A stretch of 64,000 bases of DNA. It comes from Paramyrothecium sp. XJ0827 (taxonomy: Eukaryota > Ascomycota > Sordariomycetes > Hypocreales > Stachybotryaceae). Shown in pieces: positions 1 to 10,716 of the stretch. The translations under genes and the position numbers were made by a program. The notes below the pieces were generated by a model. That model saw nothing but the letters and a program-made list of their open reading frames with translations. It searched no databases and was not told the DNA's origin. Positions within the stretch are counted from its first letter, which is position 1. Each line of letters opens with the position of its first letter. Location: the NCBI GenBank assembly GCA_020881915.1, contig JAJFPB010000001.1, positions 6,076,001 to 6,140,000 of the forward strand, read 5' to 3'.

Positions 1-307
1 GTTCCTCTTCACCCCGCCGCTGCTCTTCGCGTCATATCTCAACCTCTCCGGCTTCACCACCGGCAGCGCCGGGCTGACGGCCGCCTGGTCGGGCTTGTAC
101 GCCCTGCTGGCCCTGCGCCGGCGCCAGCCCGTGTCGCTGCGTCGCAGGTTCTTGTCCGTCCGCGGCGTCGTGCGCGGTGCCGCCGTCGGCCTGGGCGCCG
201 CCAACTTTGTCGCGTCCGGGTGGGTATATGCCAACGGCGACTTCCGCCGCGACGAGGAGGCACGCCTGGAGCGGAACCGCTGGGCAACCAAGGAGGATGA
301 GGACTAA
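1..307 (+). CDS. Small membrane protein, C-terminal part only
   Basis: The reading frame is open from base 2 to the TAA at 305-307, giving the last 101 residues of a protein whose start lies outside the window. The visible part begins with a hydrophobic stretch (FLFTPPLLFASYLNL), has a second one (GLTAAWSGLYALLAL), then a basic RRRQPVSLRRR segment, a small-residue-rich helix (GVVRGAAVGLGAANFVASGWVY) and a charged tail ending KEDED. This looks like a small protein with two or three membrane segments, perhaps mitochondrial from its basic and small-residue character, but I do not recognise the family. GC-rich codon use matches the other genes. The last exon appears uninterrupted. Confidence 0.6.
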   Translation, partial: FLFTPPLLFASYLNLSGFTTGSAGLTAAWSGLYALLALRRRQPVSLRRRFLSVRGVVRGAAVGLGAANFVASGWVYANGDFRRDEEARLERNRWATKEDED

Positions 308-1478
308 TGTGTTACTCGCGGTGGGGGACGAGTGTGCGTAGACCTCAGCTGACCTCTCATTGTTCCATTAAATCGACTGTTCCTGCTCGATTTATGGAGC
401 CAAGACTGTACGATAAGTGTTCAAGACGGGCCCGTATGCCGTCAGCAACGGGATCACGGCCATAATTACCATAGTTGAAATACTGTATAATACTACGACT
501 CACAAAGCCACTTTTTTGCCAGATACCTGTCCATCCTTCGAGATGTGGTTGAGCTTCCTGCATGTGAAGGAGGAAAGGAGTGGGCCTGTTGCAGGCGAAA
601 ATGCAAGACGCGGATGACGCTTGTCTTGGTGCGTGAAGTCACATGTGAGGATCACCGATGCTTCGATCGTAAAATATATTCAGTAAGTTCAAGACAAGGA
701 AAGGCAATGCACTTGGCCTTCTGAGTTCGAATCGTGGCGAGTTGGGAAGTATCTCGATTTGCGTATGATCAGATCATTGCATCATCCTTTTCGGATTCTA
801 GGAAGTCTGTCAGTCACTCCAGCACGTCAATATGCCGGAGGAAGGACGCTATCCAATTCAAGGCACTCAGCAGACAGTGTCACGGACAGGACTTAAGAGT
901 GAGGTGATCAAGCAAGAGGGCATGGTAAAGTTCATCACCCCTGCCATCTCGTATTGACAGTTCTATCTGTACAACTAGGTTTTCAGTCACCACTGAGGAA
1001 ACCATAAAAGACAAAAGCTGTATATAATCATAACCAGCGCATTCGCAGGCGAAACAAATGAAATGCGAACAAGTGTACAGCTTGAGACCACGGATGCGGA
1101 TGAAACGCAGAAAAAGAAAACGCCATTGGAGACTGCAGCAGCTCTTGTTTTGTCCCCGATACACAAGCCCAATAATGCTGGCCGTTCAATGCAAAGGTAA
1201 TAGCGGTAATAGCATGCAACCCATCTCTTTCTTCGTGCTCCAGGAACAAAGTTAGGAAATGTGGACGTGTGCATGTAAAGAAATAAAATTTCATGCGACT
1301 TCGTTTAAATCGAAGTATGTCTATAAAGTTCATGCACCATGGCCATGGAAGTGGCGTCTGGTGACGAAAAGTTCTGCGTTGCCGTAGTGACTTTACTGAC
1401 AAAAGGATGGAGAGGCTGGGGTTTTGACGAAGAGTTGGCCCACATGCCGGGTTTGAGGCACGCCCATCGCAGAATGGG
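308..1478. other. Intergenic, no gene seen
   Basis: This stretch lies between two convergent genes, so it should hold two 3' UTRs. The short open frames on both strands have no family resemblance and are AT-rich. A TTCGAATC string at 726-733 resembles a tRNA B box, but no matching A box or acceptor stem was found nearby. Confidence 0.5.
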
Positions 1479-2597
1479 TTATTGATCTTGAGTTGTCATC
1501 ATCCGCGAACCGGAAATTAACCACACCACCATGACGAAGGTGGAAAAGGCAAGCGTTCGGAGGAAAGTCCTCGCCTGCAGCGGGCTGCTGAACCTCGATG
1601 ATTGTGTGCCACTGAGGGTTTGGAGGGACGCAGTCTGAAAGGAGCTAATGTACTCGACATCGCATTCGCGAAGTTTAGGCGCCGCGTAAAGTTCGTATTC
1701 GTCGAGGACGCGTTGAAGATTCCAACCAGACACCTTTCGCATCACGGCCACGACGCACCCTGTTCGATGCTTGCCGTGGTTGCAGTGTAGCATGAGCGGA
1801 TAGTTCTGTCGGTCGAGAACAACACCAAGTATCGAGTTGATCATTTTTGTGGAAATTGCTTCTTTCTTGGTGCCCTTGATGTTGAAAACGACATGACGGA
1901 TGCCACTTTCAGAAAGAAACGAGTCGAACTCGTGGTCTAACTCCTCTTTTTTCACCAATGTGCTGGTACAAGGTTAGTGGACTGCTCTAAATCGCGAGGT
2001 GGGAGTGGGAGTGAAAACTTACACCATGGTTTTGAGCTTCAGCTCCTTCACAAAACCATAATCATCGGGTTTAGGATAACTGCTCCTGTAGACGCCAGGT
2101 ATCACGACGCCAAAGTTGAGAGGCCGCCCTGTGATGGGCACATTGGGAAATTCGGAGGGCCTTTCGGCCAAAGGGCGGTTAGGAAGGGAGGCTGACCTCG
2201 TCCCGACCTTGTCAACCCAGTCGGTGGACGCTTCGTTGGTCACTGCCCATGTGTGCTCCATTGCTGTCTCTCCACCTCTTGATACAGCCGTGGCTGCAAC
2301 TGACACTTCCTGACTCATGACTGTGCCGTTCTGTGAGCGCACAACCGTGCTGGTCTCGCGGGTTGAGATGCCGTTGCGTTGTACGTCTTCTAAATCGAGG
2401 GCATTGAGCAACTTGTCATCTTTGGTTGAACTCCTCGAGCCGCGTCTTGATCGGTATGCCGAGGCAGTGGTACGTTGCTGCATGTCTTCTGCGCGTGCGC
2501 CGTCCTCGACAAAAACATGCGAACTTCTTTTCAAAGCCATATCTCCAAGACCCAATCCAAACTGAAAGCCCGACTGATTCTCCAATAACTGGTCCAT
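1479..2597 (-). CDS. SIW14: Siw14-type atypical dual-specificity phosphatase
   Basis: Model: complement of 1479-1962 joined to 2023-2597, 352 aa. The 60-nt intron (2022-1963) has donor GTAAGT, a CTAAC branch site and acceptor CCAG. Translation across it reads LKLKTMVTLVKKEEL, as expected for the family. Residues 1-150 are low-complexity. The family signature NFGVVIPGVYRSSYPKP follows, then the catalytic loop HCNHGKHRTG with Cys252 and Arg258 (CX5R). Siw14 proteins hydrolyse the 5-beta-phosphate of inositol pyrophosphates; the paralogues Oca1, Oca2, Oca4 and Oca6 are related alternatives, but the HCNxGKHRTG loop favours Siw14. The C-terminus carries a hydrophobic run (TFVMVVWLISG) that could anchor the protein in a membrane. 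I chose the ATG at 2597 because upstream in-frame sequence is leucine/arginine-rich and unlike coding sequence. The promoter side is a 5-kb gene-free region. Confidence 0.85.
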
Positions 2598-3181
2598 GTG
2601 ATCAGCTCTGCTGCCAGAAGGGAAGCGAACAGGTCGACGTGAAAGATGAAGACGTTGTATAGTGAGTAGGAGTAAGAGTAGTGGTGCGTATGTTTGAGGA
2701 GGTTGTGGCGAGCGATTGAGTAGATCAGTGGACAAAATGGGAAAGTCGCAGCAACGGAGATGTAGGCGTAGGGGTCGGTTAGGTATCAAAGTTGTGAGTT
2801 GTTTCGGTCCTTCTGAACCGCGTCCACGAAAAGTGCTCGTGTGGGCTCAAGTATAACGAAGCGTGGCCTACAAGAGGCCTTGCCCCATGTTGGAAGTAAG
2901 AAGCTGAAGCGAGGTCGCCATCTTCTTGTTCTTCTTGTAGGACTTGGGGCGGAACAATGGTGAAGAAGAGGTTGAAGGAGCCGGCAGAGGGGAGTCAAGG
3001 CCAGAGAAGGAAGTAGTGTGTCGGTCGTCGGGGGGCCGTGGCTTTGAAGAAGGAAAAAAAAAGAAGGGACAGGACGGATCGGACGGGGAACCCCAGCACG
3101 GTAGCAGGTCGCAAGACACTTGACCAGACCGAGACAGAAGGGGAAAGGGTGGGAGGTAGGAAGTGGGAAGGGGGAGCGAGA

Positions 3182-3210
3182 GGGACAGTGGACGGTGGAC
3201 AGTGGACAGG
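3182..3210. repeat. Short GTGGAC-type tandem repeat
   Basis: The purine-rich strand repeats GGACAGTGGAC with small variations within a G-rich block about 600 bp upstream of the phosphatase start. No function is implied. Confidence 0.5.
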
Positions 3211-3267
3211 GCCAGTGCAGTGGGGGGCACCAGCGGTGGCACTTGCTTTGAATTGAAGCAAGGTGAG

Positions 3268-3358
3268 GCAAGACACCTTACCTTAAAGACTTGGTGCGAG
3301 GTACCTCTGGGCAGGTACAGGAGTGAGGTACTCCGTACTGTACCTTACCCTTGGTTAC
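3268..3358. repeat. Cluster of GGTACC / ACCTTACC motifs
   Basis: Within 90 bp there are ACACCTTACCTTA, GAGGTACCTC, CAGGTAC, GAGGTAC, CCGTACTGTACC and ACCTTACCC. The same word family recurs in other intergenic regions of the window and is absent from the coding exons inspected. Confidence 0.5.
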
Positions 3359-4800
3359 GACGCTGACCAGTGCCGAATCGAGTCAAAGCTTCAATTTCCA
3401 CTGCAGATGCTCCAACTTTGGGACTCACATGACGGTGGCGGGTTGTTCAATCTCACCCTGCCTCGCGTTTTCCCATGCCTTTTGCAGCACCTTGGTTGCC
3501 TTGCACAAGCACATGGGCAGGTACTGGTACTTGGCAGACTGCAGCCCTGCCCTGCCGTGCCCTTGAACTCTGGTCATTGCCTACTCATAAGGTAGGTAGG
3601 CGCATTGCAGTACATGCAACGCTGCATCAGGTGCAAATCTCCCCTCCACTGATCCCCTCTCAGCTTGACCCGGATCCGGTAGAGAGGCCGGTGGGGTTCG
3701 CTCCGGGGGCGTGGGGGGGAGGAGGATAGTTTTCTGTGTACTGCTTTGCTCTGGTGATGCTTCCCTCTGCCCTGCGTGCTCCATGTCCCTGCACCACACC
3801 ATGTTCCATGCTGGTGCAACTGTCACAGGCTAATGGATCACGTACTGCAAGGCAGGTACTTGTGCTGAGCTTGATTCTTTGGTCTGGGCTGCCGTACCTC
3901 ACTTGCCATCCTTCGCTTTACCACAAGGGACCTTAGCTGCGATGCCAGAGTAGCACACCAGCCGAGATGAGGTGAGAAGTAATTGAGCGCCGGCTGGTAG
4001 CTCCAATACTAAACGAAGCGCAACCCACAAAGACCTGGAAAACGGATGGGCGGCACTATGCAGCAGAGTTCAAGCCTGGTTGCTTACTAGCACCACCAGC
4101 TTCCTGGGACAAAGCAAAGCCCGCCCTGGCAATCGTACCACCGAGCCAGAGGGTGGCCACCACAATATTGGAAGTGTACGTGTGTCGCAGCGCAGGAACA
4201 GCAAAAACATTGCGCCCCCGTCGAAAGTCGAACAAGGCAGGTGTGCCTTTTGCCAACCCTGCGCGGAATGTGGCTGCCTTCCACTCCTCCTGGTTGGTGC
4301 AGCGTGCAGGACGGGCTCCTTCGGGAAATTTCTGCTTACACTTCCATCGGGCACAACGGGGGGTCGGTGTTCGGATGAGCCACCGCCATCAACTGGGGGG
4401 AATATGGGTACGGTGAGGCTCGGGTGCGGACGCTGCTGCTGCACATCATGTCACACGAGTAGCAGAAATCCCTCCTCCAAGAAGATGGCCTCCAAGAAGA
4501 TGGGGAGATCCAGCATCAGCCAGGGTACGACACTACGTCAAGGATAGGCTGGAAGGGACCGTGGCGTGAGACGACGGCTTCGCCGGACTGAGACACCACT
4601 CGCGACTTGCCGAGTCGGTACCGGTCCGTCGACGTCGGTAGATCGGTGCTTGCGAGGTGCGAGCATCTTAGCGGCGCAGGTCGCCTACCGTACCATCTCT
4701 CTCCTGGGCCATGTCTCGGACATCGAGGGCTTGGCTTCGGTCGGCCATCTGGGCAGGTAGTGCCGGACAAGTCTCGCCATCTGTGACAGAGAGCTGGTGG

Positions 4801-4833
4801 AGCATAGCATAGCATAGCATAGCAAAGCATAGC
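4801..4833. repeat. AGCAT pentanucleotide microsatellite
   Basis: Four perfect AGCAT units (4801-4820) are followed by AGCAA, AGCAT and AGC. It lies in gene-free DNA. Confidence 0.85.
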
Positions 4834-6807
4834 TCAGTCCCAGATTCTGCTACGGAAGAAGGAACGCTATATGCGATGCAGTGGATCGGGAAGTGGGCTC
4901 GACCGGATTTCACGCAAACCAAGCTTCCAGCACCAGCGCCAGCAAAAACCAAAAGGCACCACGTCAGACGCGAGACTGGCAGATTAGCGAGTTGCCTTAC
5001 CCCCAGTCTCGCAACAAAGCGTAGAGCGAACGTGTGGCATTCCCACGTTACCAAACCCAGCAGCTGCACCCCCCAAACTTCGCAAATCGCGTCCAGTAGA
5101 GCATCGTATGCCATCGAGCCTGATGTTTTCCCAAACCGCCCTAACTGGAGAAAGGAACTGCAGCCGGGTCTCGGGGGGTGCTTCCTACGGTGCAGAAAAT
5201 AATTGATCATCCCCCTTGCCCTGGTTGTGGTGAGTCCGCGGGTGAACGCAAGTGGGTTCCCTGCAGGGACCCTGAACTTGGCTTAGTTCGCACATCTTAC
5301 AGAATCAATTGTGTCATGGGCTAAGGCACTGGGGGAAGGCATTTCTGGTGTACATGTAATACTGTAATGTGGGAAAGTGAGAAAGTGACAAAATCAAAGG
5401 ACAATTGGAAATGTTGCATCACCACCGGCTCTCAAACGCCTGGCCGAGAACACTCTACCTTCCGTATTCAAAGCTTGCCATTACTCGTTCCCCATGGAAT
5501 TGCGCATTGCGCATTCCTCCTCGCTTTACATTTGCACTTTTGGTACCTTGTATGTATGCAAGCCGCAAGGTACCTGACCCTTGCGTCAAACTCGCCTACG
5601 ACCTCTGGGGACAGTGTAACCCCCCGCCTGCTCGGTGAGATGAATGAGGTAGTCCGTCGCGTGCACGCCGTGGAGAAATTGCTTCGAATATACGAAGCAC
5701 GCCCTTCCCCCCCTCGGGTCAAGGCTCCTCGGTTTACAGATTTACCACTCTCGGTAATTAGATTGTGAACGGCGACACAGCAAAGATCAAAGGCGGTCGA
5801 ATATGAGTGCGGCAAACTCCGGGGTTTGTAAGCAATCCAGGGCGGCGGTCCAGACCAAAGAGAGGAAAGCCAATTCCCGCCAGGGCACGAATCCACACGC
5901 TTTTTGTGTTTGTCGCGTGGCTTTAGAGTTGGTAGCTCAATGCACGGAAGTATGGTGATGCGCAAAACGAGGCGTTCTAAGGCAACGCGCATCCATCCCT
6001 ACGTGCATTTGTTTTTGGTTTGTTCGCATCGCGCAGGCTCTAATGAACAATGCTTCCCCCCCCATTTTGAGTAAATAGAAGTCGAATCGAAAGTGTCACC
6101 CCGGCAGTGCGTTGAGAGTTGACGTGAAGAGCCTTTGGCTCTACCAGTATCAAGTATGTAAGGTACATAAAAGGCACTCGATGCTAAACAAAATAATCGA
6201 GAAATGAAAGTAAAAAGGTACTGGGGTACGGTCACTCTCGGAGATCGGGGGGACAGAGGTACTTCCGATCCTTGTACCTCAACTGCCCACCGCGCAATTG
6301 ACCGGCTTTTGCTCCATGCGACGGGTGCCCCTTGTCTCAAAGTGACGTCTTGCTGGGTTCCGTAAACTCATGCTACGTTGTTCCGGCGTTAAGGCCATGG
6401 TGAATCTGGTTGCGGCTTCTTTCGTTGTCAAGGGGAAAAAAGCACAACCACAGACTGGGCTCGCATCCTGCCCTGTGGGATCAACCAGCGAGACGTGGCG
6501 AACGCGGAAACGCAGCCTGTCTACCTAGTTGCGCTCCCAACAGCTAGAAATAGCACCAAACCACCGAGAATGTCGTTGGTTTCTCCGTCATCGTCCCAGA
6601 TTGCCGCTTATCGCACATGGCGTCCCGCGGCGAATCGTTCACCTCAAGTCCCCGCATGATCAGCGCTCCGGGCTTACGAATGCCATGTCATCGTCAACCC
6701 GCCACAGAAAGGGGACCGTAGATCAGGCATGTCACAACCGCTGGAACCAACCCACGGTTGCTGGGTTTCATGCGCTGGCTCGCCTCACAGGTACCTACCT
6801 ACTTGGA

Positions 6808-6827
6808 AAGGTAAGGTACCTTAGGTT
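6808..6827. repeat. Palindromic TAAGGTACCTTA element
   Basis: TAAGGTACCTTA at 6812-6823 is a perfect 12-bp inverted repeat. CAGGTACCTACCTAC lies just upstream at 6789-6803. It belongs to the word family clustered at 3268-3358, 40141-40185 and 54400-54560. Confidence 0.6.
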
Positions 6828-7706
6828 GAAGTGGACGTGGATGCATTAATAACGAAATTCCCGAGTTGGAGGGCCAACGATGAAACACTAAGATATGCTA
6901 TCCGTGTTAGTATGGCGACACCAAAATAGTTTGTGCAAAGTTGATTTGCAATGACAACCAAGGCATGAATGGAGCTGTCTTTCCATATTTCTCACGTCCA
7001 TCATATTTCAGTCAGTCGTATGCATGTATGTACGTAGGCAGCCCAGCCTGATGTCTCTGACCTGACTCGCCCACCAAAACGGAGGCGGGCTCCGCCGCAT
7101 GCCGGCCTCGCACGCAAACAGCTGATGAGCCAAACGCTATACCATGAGATCATGCTTCAAGCGCCGAGCTACGCAATAGCCGACAAGAACGGGCGGATCT
7201 AAAATAGGATCACATACACGTGCATCGCAATGATGTGCTGGGGAACCAGACGTCATAGGATCCGGGTACCCGCGTGCCAAGTGTGCTGCTTCACTGCGGT
7301 TGCGTGTTCTCTTGACATCCCCCACAGTTAAGGCCATGTTTGGGACTGGCTTGACTGGACCATAGTGCAAGCATTGCTGTCTCCGTACGTCGTTTTGTTG
7401 TTGGCCTAGCTTTCGTTTCAACTGGTTTGCGACCAGACTACTTCACCACCTCCGCTCACAGATGCTTTCCGCCAAAATGTGGTACATTGATTGTATATCT
7501 AACAATTGTTCGTTAATCGTGTCTATCACCATAAGCCAATGCGCTGTGTGCGTCCATCCATAGATGTCAAGTCCCTAATCCCTCTAGAATATACACCCTT
7601 CCTCAAAAGGGTTCCTGTAGTCAGTGTAATGGCGCCATAACACAAACAATCATAGTCGTAGCCAGAAACACACGCCGAATATGCAAGAGACTGAAAGCCT
7701 GCCAAA

Positions 7707-9948
7707 TCATTTCACAGCATTCCACAGCTGGTGCCCCAAGAGCGTGCCCAGCACCAAAAACCCGTAGACACCGACTTCTCCAGCCCCTATCCATGTCTGC
7801 CATCCAACCCAACAGAGGGCTGCCAGCTCGACCACCCCCAGAACAGATTCAACGTAGGCTAGGAGGCCGAGTACTTCGCCACCGCTGGCGCTGTACCGAC
7901 TGGTGTCGCCTATGGCGTGAAGCGCAATCGCACCCGCGACACCCAGAACTAATAGCTGCCCCTCGGTGCGGAGGGAGAAGGGAGCGAGGGATGCGAGCAA
8001 CCAGGTTGCCAGAAGAACAGCAACAGTCACTGCTCTAGCAGCCATGATGCTGCGTACATTGGTTTTCGTGTTGGCTGCCACTTGCTTGTTCAGAGGCGTC
8101 TTGTTCGTCGTCCCCTCGTCCTCTTGCTCCTGGCTTAGAGTGAAGCTTTGACCTAGGAGATCCGCCAATGAGTTTGCCTCATCTGCGTCACTCTCTGGCG
8201 CAAAGAACTTAGGCTGGCTGAATGTAACCCCTCCATCATCCTCAGCCTGTTTCTTCTTGTCTCGAGGGGCCCCGAAGGCAGTCCCGAAGCTGCTCTCTTC
8301 CTTCTTTGCCTTATTGCTCATTAGCAAGGGAGCAACAGGCGGGTTGCGCAGTCGTTGTGCTGGGTTGACCGGGGCCGCAGGAACAGGATACCAGAATGGT
8401 TTCGTGTTGAGCTGCGTAGGAGCTTCGCCAAAGGAGCGAGCGGGTGCCCCGAATGGCGTCGCATCATTGAAGGCACGGTGCGGCGAGGTTTGCGATGTTG
8501 TTGGGGCCCAATCCATCTCGTCTAAAAAGCCCGAATCTGCAGGCGGCGGCGGCGCAGGAGCAACTGGGTCAGACAGGCGTAACGCACCAAAACCATCCTG
8601 AGGTTGGACAGGGGTAACAGCTTGTCGTTTAGTCAAAGTCGGAATCCCGCGTATCGTGTTCGCTTGCCTGTCCAGACTGCTGCTATGGGCGCTGCGGGGT
8701 GGTGGTGAATCGATCTCGTTGAGCGCGTGGGATAGAGAATTGGTGGGATGCTCCTGACTCCCACCGATCTTCTTTCCTGCAGCGAAGTCCGCCTGAACTG
8801 GCACTGGCGTTGACTTGAACAGCGGTGTTGTGTCTACTTTTATGGATCTACTAGCTGTGATATAAATCTAAGAGCTGTTAGACGTGTGCTGTCCAAACGG
8901 CCAGTGTCAGCCTACCAAGATCATGAGTCCTGCCATTGCCGCATGCGCACCAAGCTGAGCTTCGGGGGTCTGGCTGGTTCCCCGATCGAATCTGAGGACG
9001 CTGCGGAACATGAAACGAAAGAAGACGATGAGGCCCTGGAAGGAGTACCATTGGGTGAAGCCTAGCAAGTGCCGTGTAAAGCCACGGTTGACTTGCACAA
9101 AATGGGGGTTCCACCAAGCGCTCAGGATGCTCATCGCTATGCTAGCATGGATGAGGCGATCGGAAGCCGGAAGGAGGCCCACGAAGCGCTTGAGATTCTC
9201 GTAGACGACAACGGCCCAGCTCTTTTCATCCGGGTCATACATTCCATGGCCTGTATGTTCCAGCAAACCTGCCATGACACTGAGATGCCAGAGCATCTGA
9301 AGAGCAAGACCGCCCCACCAAAGGCTTCGGCCGATTGTATGTGCCCAATCCAGAGAAGTTGTGGCTGAAGTTGCCTTCCTGCCGCGAGTGCGGTCCATCA
9401 TCCTCCGCAGGTGGTCCGTCTTGGCCACGTACCCGGCCTGGCGGATCCGGGCATCGGCTTTTTCGGCACATTCCGGGCACACTTGGGGATATCGCTGCTC
9501 GAGGCTCTTGCGAAACCGGTAGTAGTTGCGCTCCAGCTCGGCGTAGTCTGGGTGCGAGGGGTCGTCGGGCAGGTACTGCGCAAGAGAGGCTGTGAAGAGG
9601 CGCTGGTTCTTCAGGCACGTAGCGCACCAGATGCTATCTGGCGATGCCGAAGCTGCAGAAGATACGGTATAGCGGGCTGCGGGAGCCTCGTGCTCAGTTG
9701 CGGTGGGAGGATCGGCGATGTCGCCGTGCTGCACAGGTCTCGCACATTAGCAAAGCCCCTTTGGAAAACGCTTGGTTCTGTACGCCAGGAGACAAGACGA
9801 GCCAAATAACAGAACGCACCTCATCTAAGTAATTCGTGGAGCCGCAGCTCTTGCATCCAAACTCGCGATTCGTCCCATCATACTTCGTCTGCGACTTGGT
9901 GCCACAGTAGAAGCAGATCAAGTATCGTGCCTTTCGAGCCCATGCCAT
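7707..9948 (-). CDS. ima1: Ima1-type inner nuclear membrane protein
   Basis: Model: complement of 7707-8792, 8916-9728 and 9820-9948, 675 aa. Intron 9819-9729 (91 nt) has GTGCGT...GCAG; intron 8915-8793 (123 nt) has GTAGGC...TCAG and a weaker acceptor choice. The N-terminus MAWARKARYLICFYCG with paired CxxC motifs (C12/C15, C32/C35, C78/C81 and a VCPEC further on) is the zinc-binding Ima1/Samp1 N-terminal domain. Exon 2 carries about three or four hydrophobic helices. Exon 3 has a roughly 230-residue disordered, proline-rich nucleoplasmic-type segment, then three or four more helices to the C-terminus. Ima1/Samp1 proteins sit in the inner nuclear membrane and couple heterochromatin or LINC complexes to the envelope. 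It is divergent from DSC3 across a 519-bp shared promoter. The family call is strong; the second intron acceptor is the least certain point. Confidence 0.85.
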
Positions 9949-10467
9949 GGCTAGCTGGTGGGATCCATGCAGGACGATTGACGCGCGACGGAGATTCACA
10001 CCACGGGACGAGGTGGTCAGGGCAGGTTTGGGTCAGGCCTCGGGTTCTGCGCGGGTGCGGAGGGCCAGGAAATTTCCACCGTGGCATGCACTTTTACAAG
10101 ATTTTGTTTCTATTTACCAATTCGGAGCCCCGGCGCCTCGAGGTGACGGCAGGTTCCTTGGAGTCCCCACAAAGCCGGCGGCCCTGCAGTGGAGCCTGAG
10201 GCGCCTGTGCGTCACTTTTATAGGCGGAACTGACGGGGGTCGTGCCTGAACTGCCAACTCTTGGTTGCGGGTGGGCGACTGGTGCACCTCCGACTACTTC
10301 TATATTACGGAGTATCTCGCTACATCTTCACGCAATCATGGTGTAAACGACGCCCCCAAGCTGAAGGAGATTTGCAGAATACAGACCTTCGCCAGAAGTC
10401 TGCACAAGGACCAGACGGTCTTTTCCGTTGTCCCGCGTACAGAGCGCATCAAAATGCCCCCGGCATA
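9949..10467. promoter_or_regulatory. Shared promoter of ima1 and DSC3
   Basis: The 519 bp separate the start codons of two divergent genes, both encoding multi-membrane-span proteins of the ER/nuclear-envelope system. The right end carries upstream open frames in front of DSC3. No clear TATA box is seen. Confidence 0.55.
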
Positions 10468-10468
10468 A
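10454..10468 (+). promoter_or_regulatory. Minimal uORF overlapping the DSC3 start (TAATG)
   Basis: ATG CCC CCG GCA TAA encodes a four-residue peptide (MPPA). The last base of its stop codon is the first base of the DSC3 ATG. The same frame is open back to an ATG at 10265, so a transcript with a long leader would carry a 67-codon uORF ending at the same stop. This arrangement favours termination-reinitiation or leaky scanning; whether it is translated is not known. Confidence 0.6.
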
Positions 10469-10685
10469 TGTCTTCGTCCTCTTTCGTCCCACCCCTCCTC
10501 CTTACCATCCGCTTCTCGACCTCACTCCCCGACGTCGAGCTTGATATCACCGAGCCGCGCGCCACCACCGTGCTCTCCCTCAAGCACCTCCTGCGCAACC
10601 GCCTTGCCACCCGCAACCGCCTGCGTCTCATCCACCAGGGTCGCCTGCTGCCCGACTCGGCTGCACTCAGCGCCGTTATCAAGCA

Positions 10686-10716
<31 letters not shown>

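Larger units (their letters stand above)
2598..7706. other. 5.1-kb gene-free region
   Basis: This is the upstream side of the phosphatase gene and the 3' side of the Ima1 gene. Open frames of up to 180 aa occur on both strands (for example 4668-5210 and 5468-5992 on minus), but they overlap each other, have no recognisable motif, and read as arginine/serine/proline-rich noise. The stretch holds a purine-rich block near 3000-3210, an AGCAT microsatellite at 4801-4833, a duplicated TCCAAGAAGATGG near 4478-4505, and several GGTACC/CCTTACC motifs (3268-3358, 5549-5580, 6160-6280, 6790-6827). It may hold a long 5' UTR, regulatory sequence or a non-coding RNA; the bases alone do not decide. Confidence 0.45.

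Noticed and set aside
723..740. TTCGAATC string resembling a tRNA B box
   Set aside because: No A box, acceptor stem or anticodon arm at the right distance on either strand.
2786..3276. Minus-strand ORFs upstream of the phosphatase
   Set aside because: They are proline/serine/leucine low-complexity translations of a purine-rich block and overlap in three frames; more likely leader or promoter.
4070..5992. Overlapping ORFs of 104-180 aa on both strands
   Set aside because: Opposite-strand frames cover the same bases, have no motifs, and read as R/S/P-rich noise without credible splice partners.
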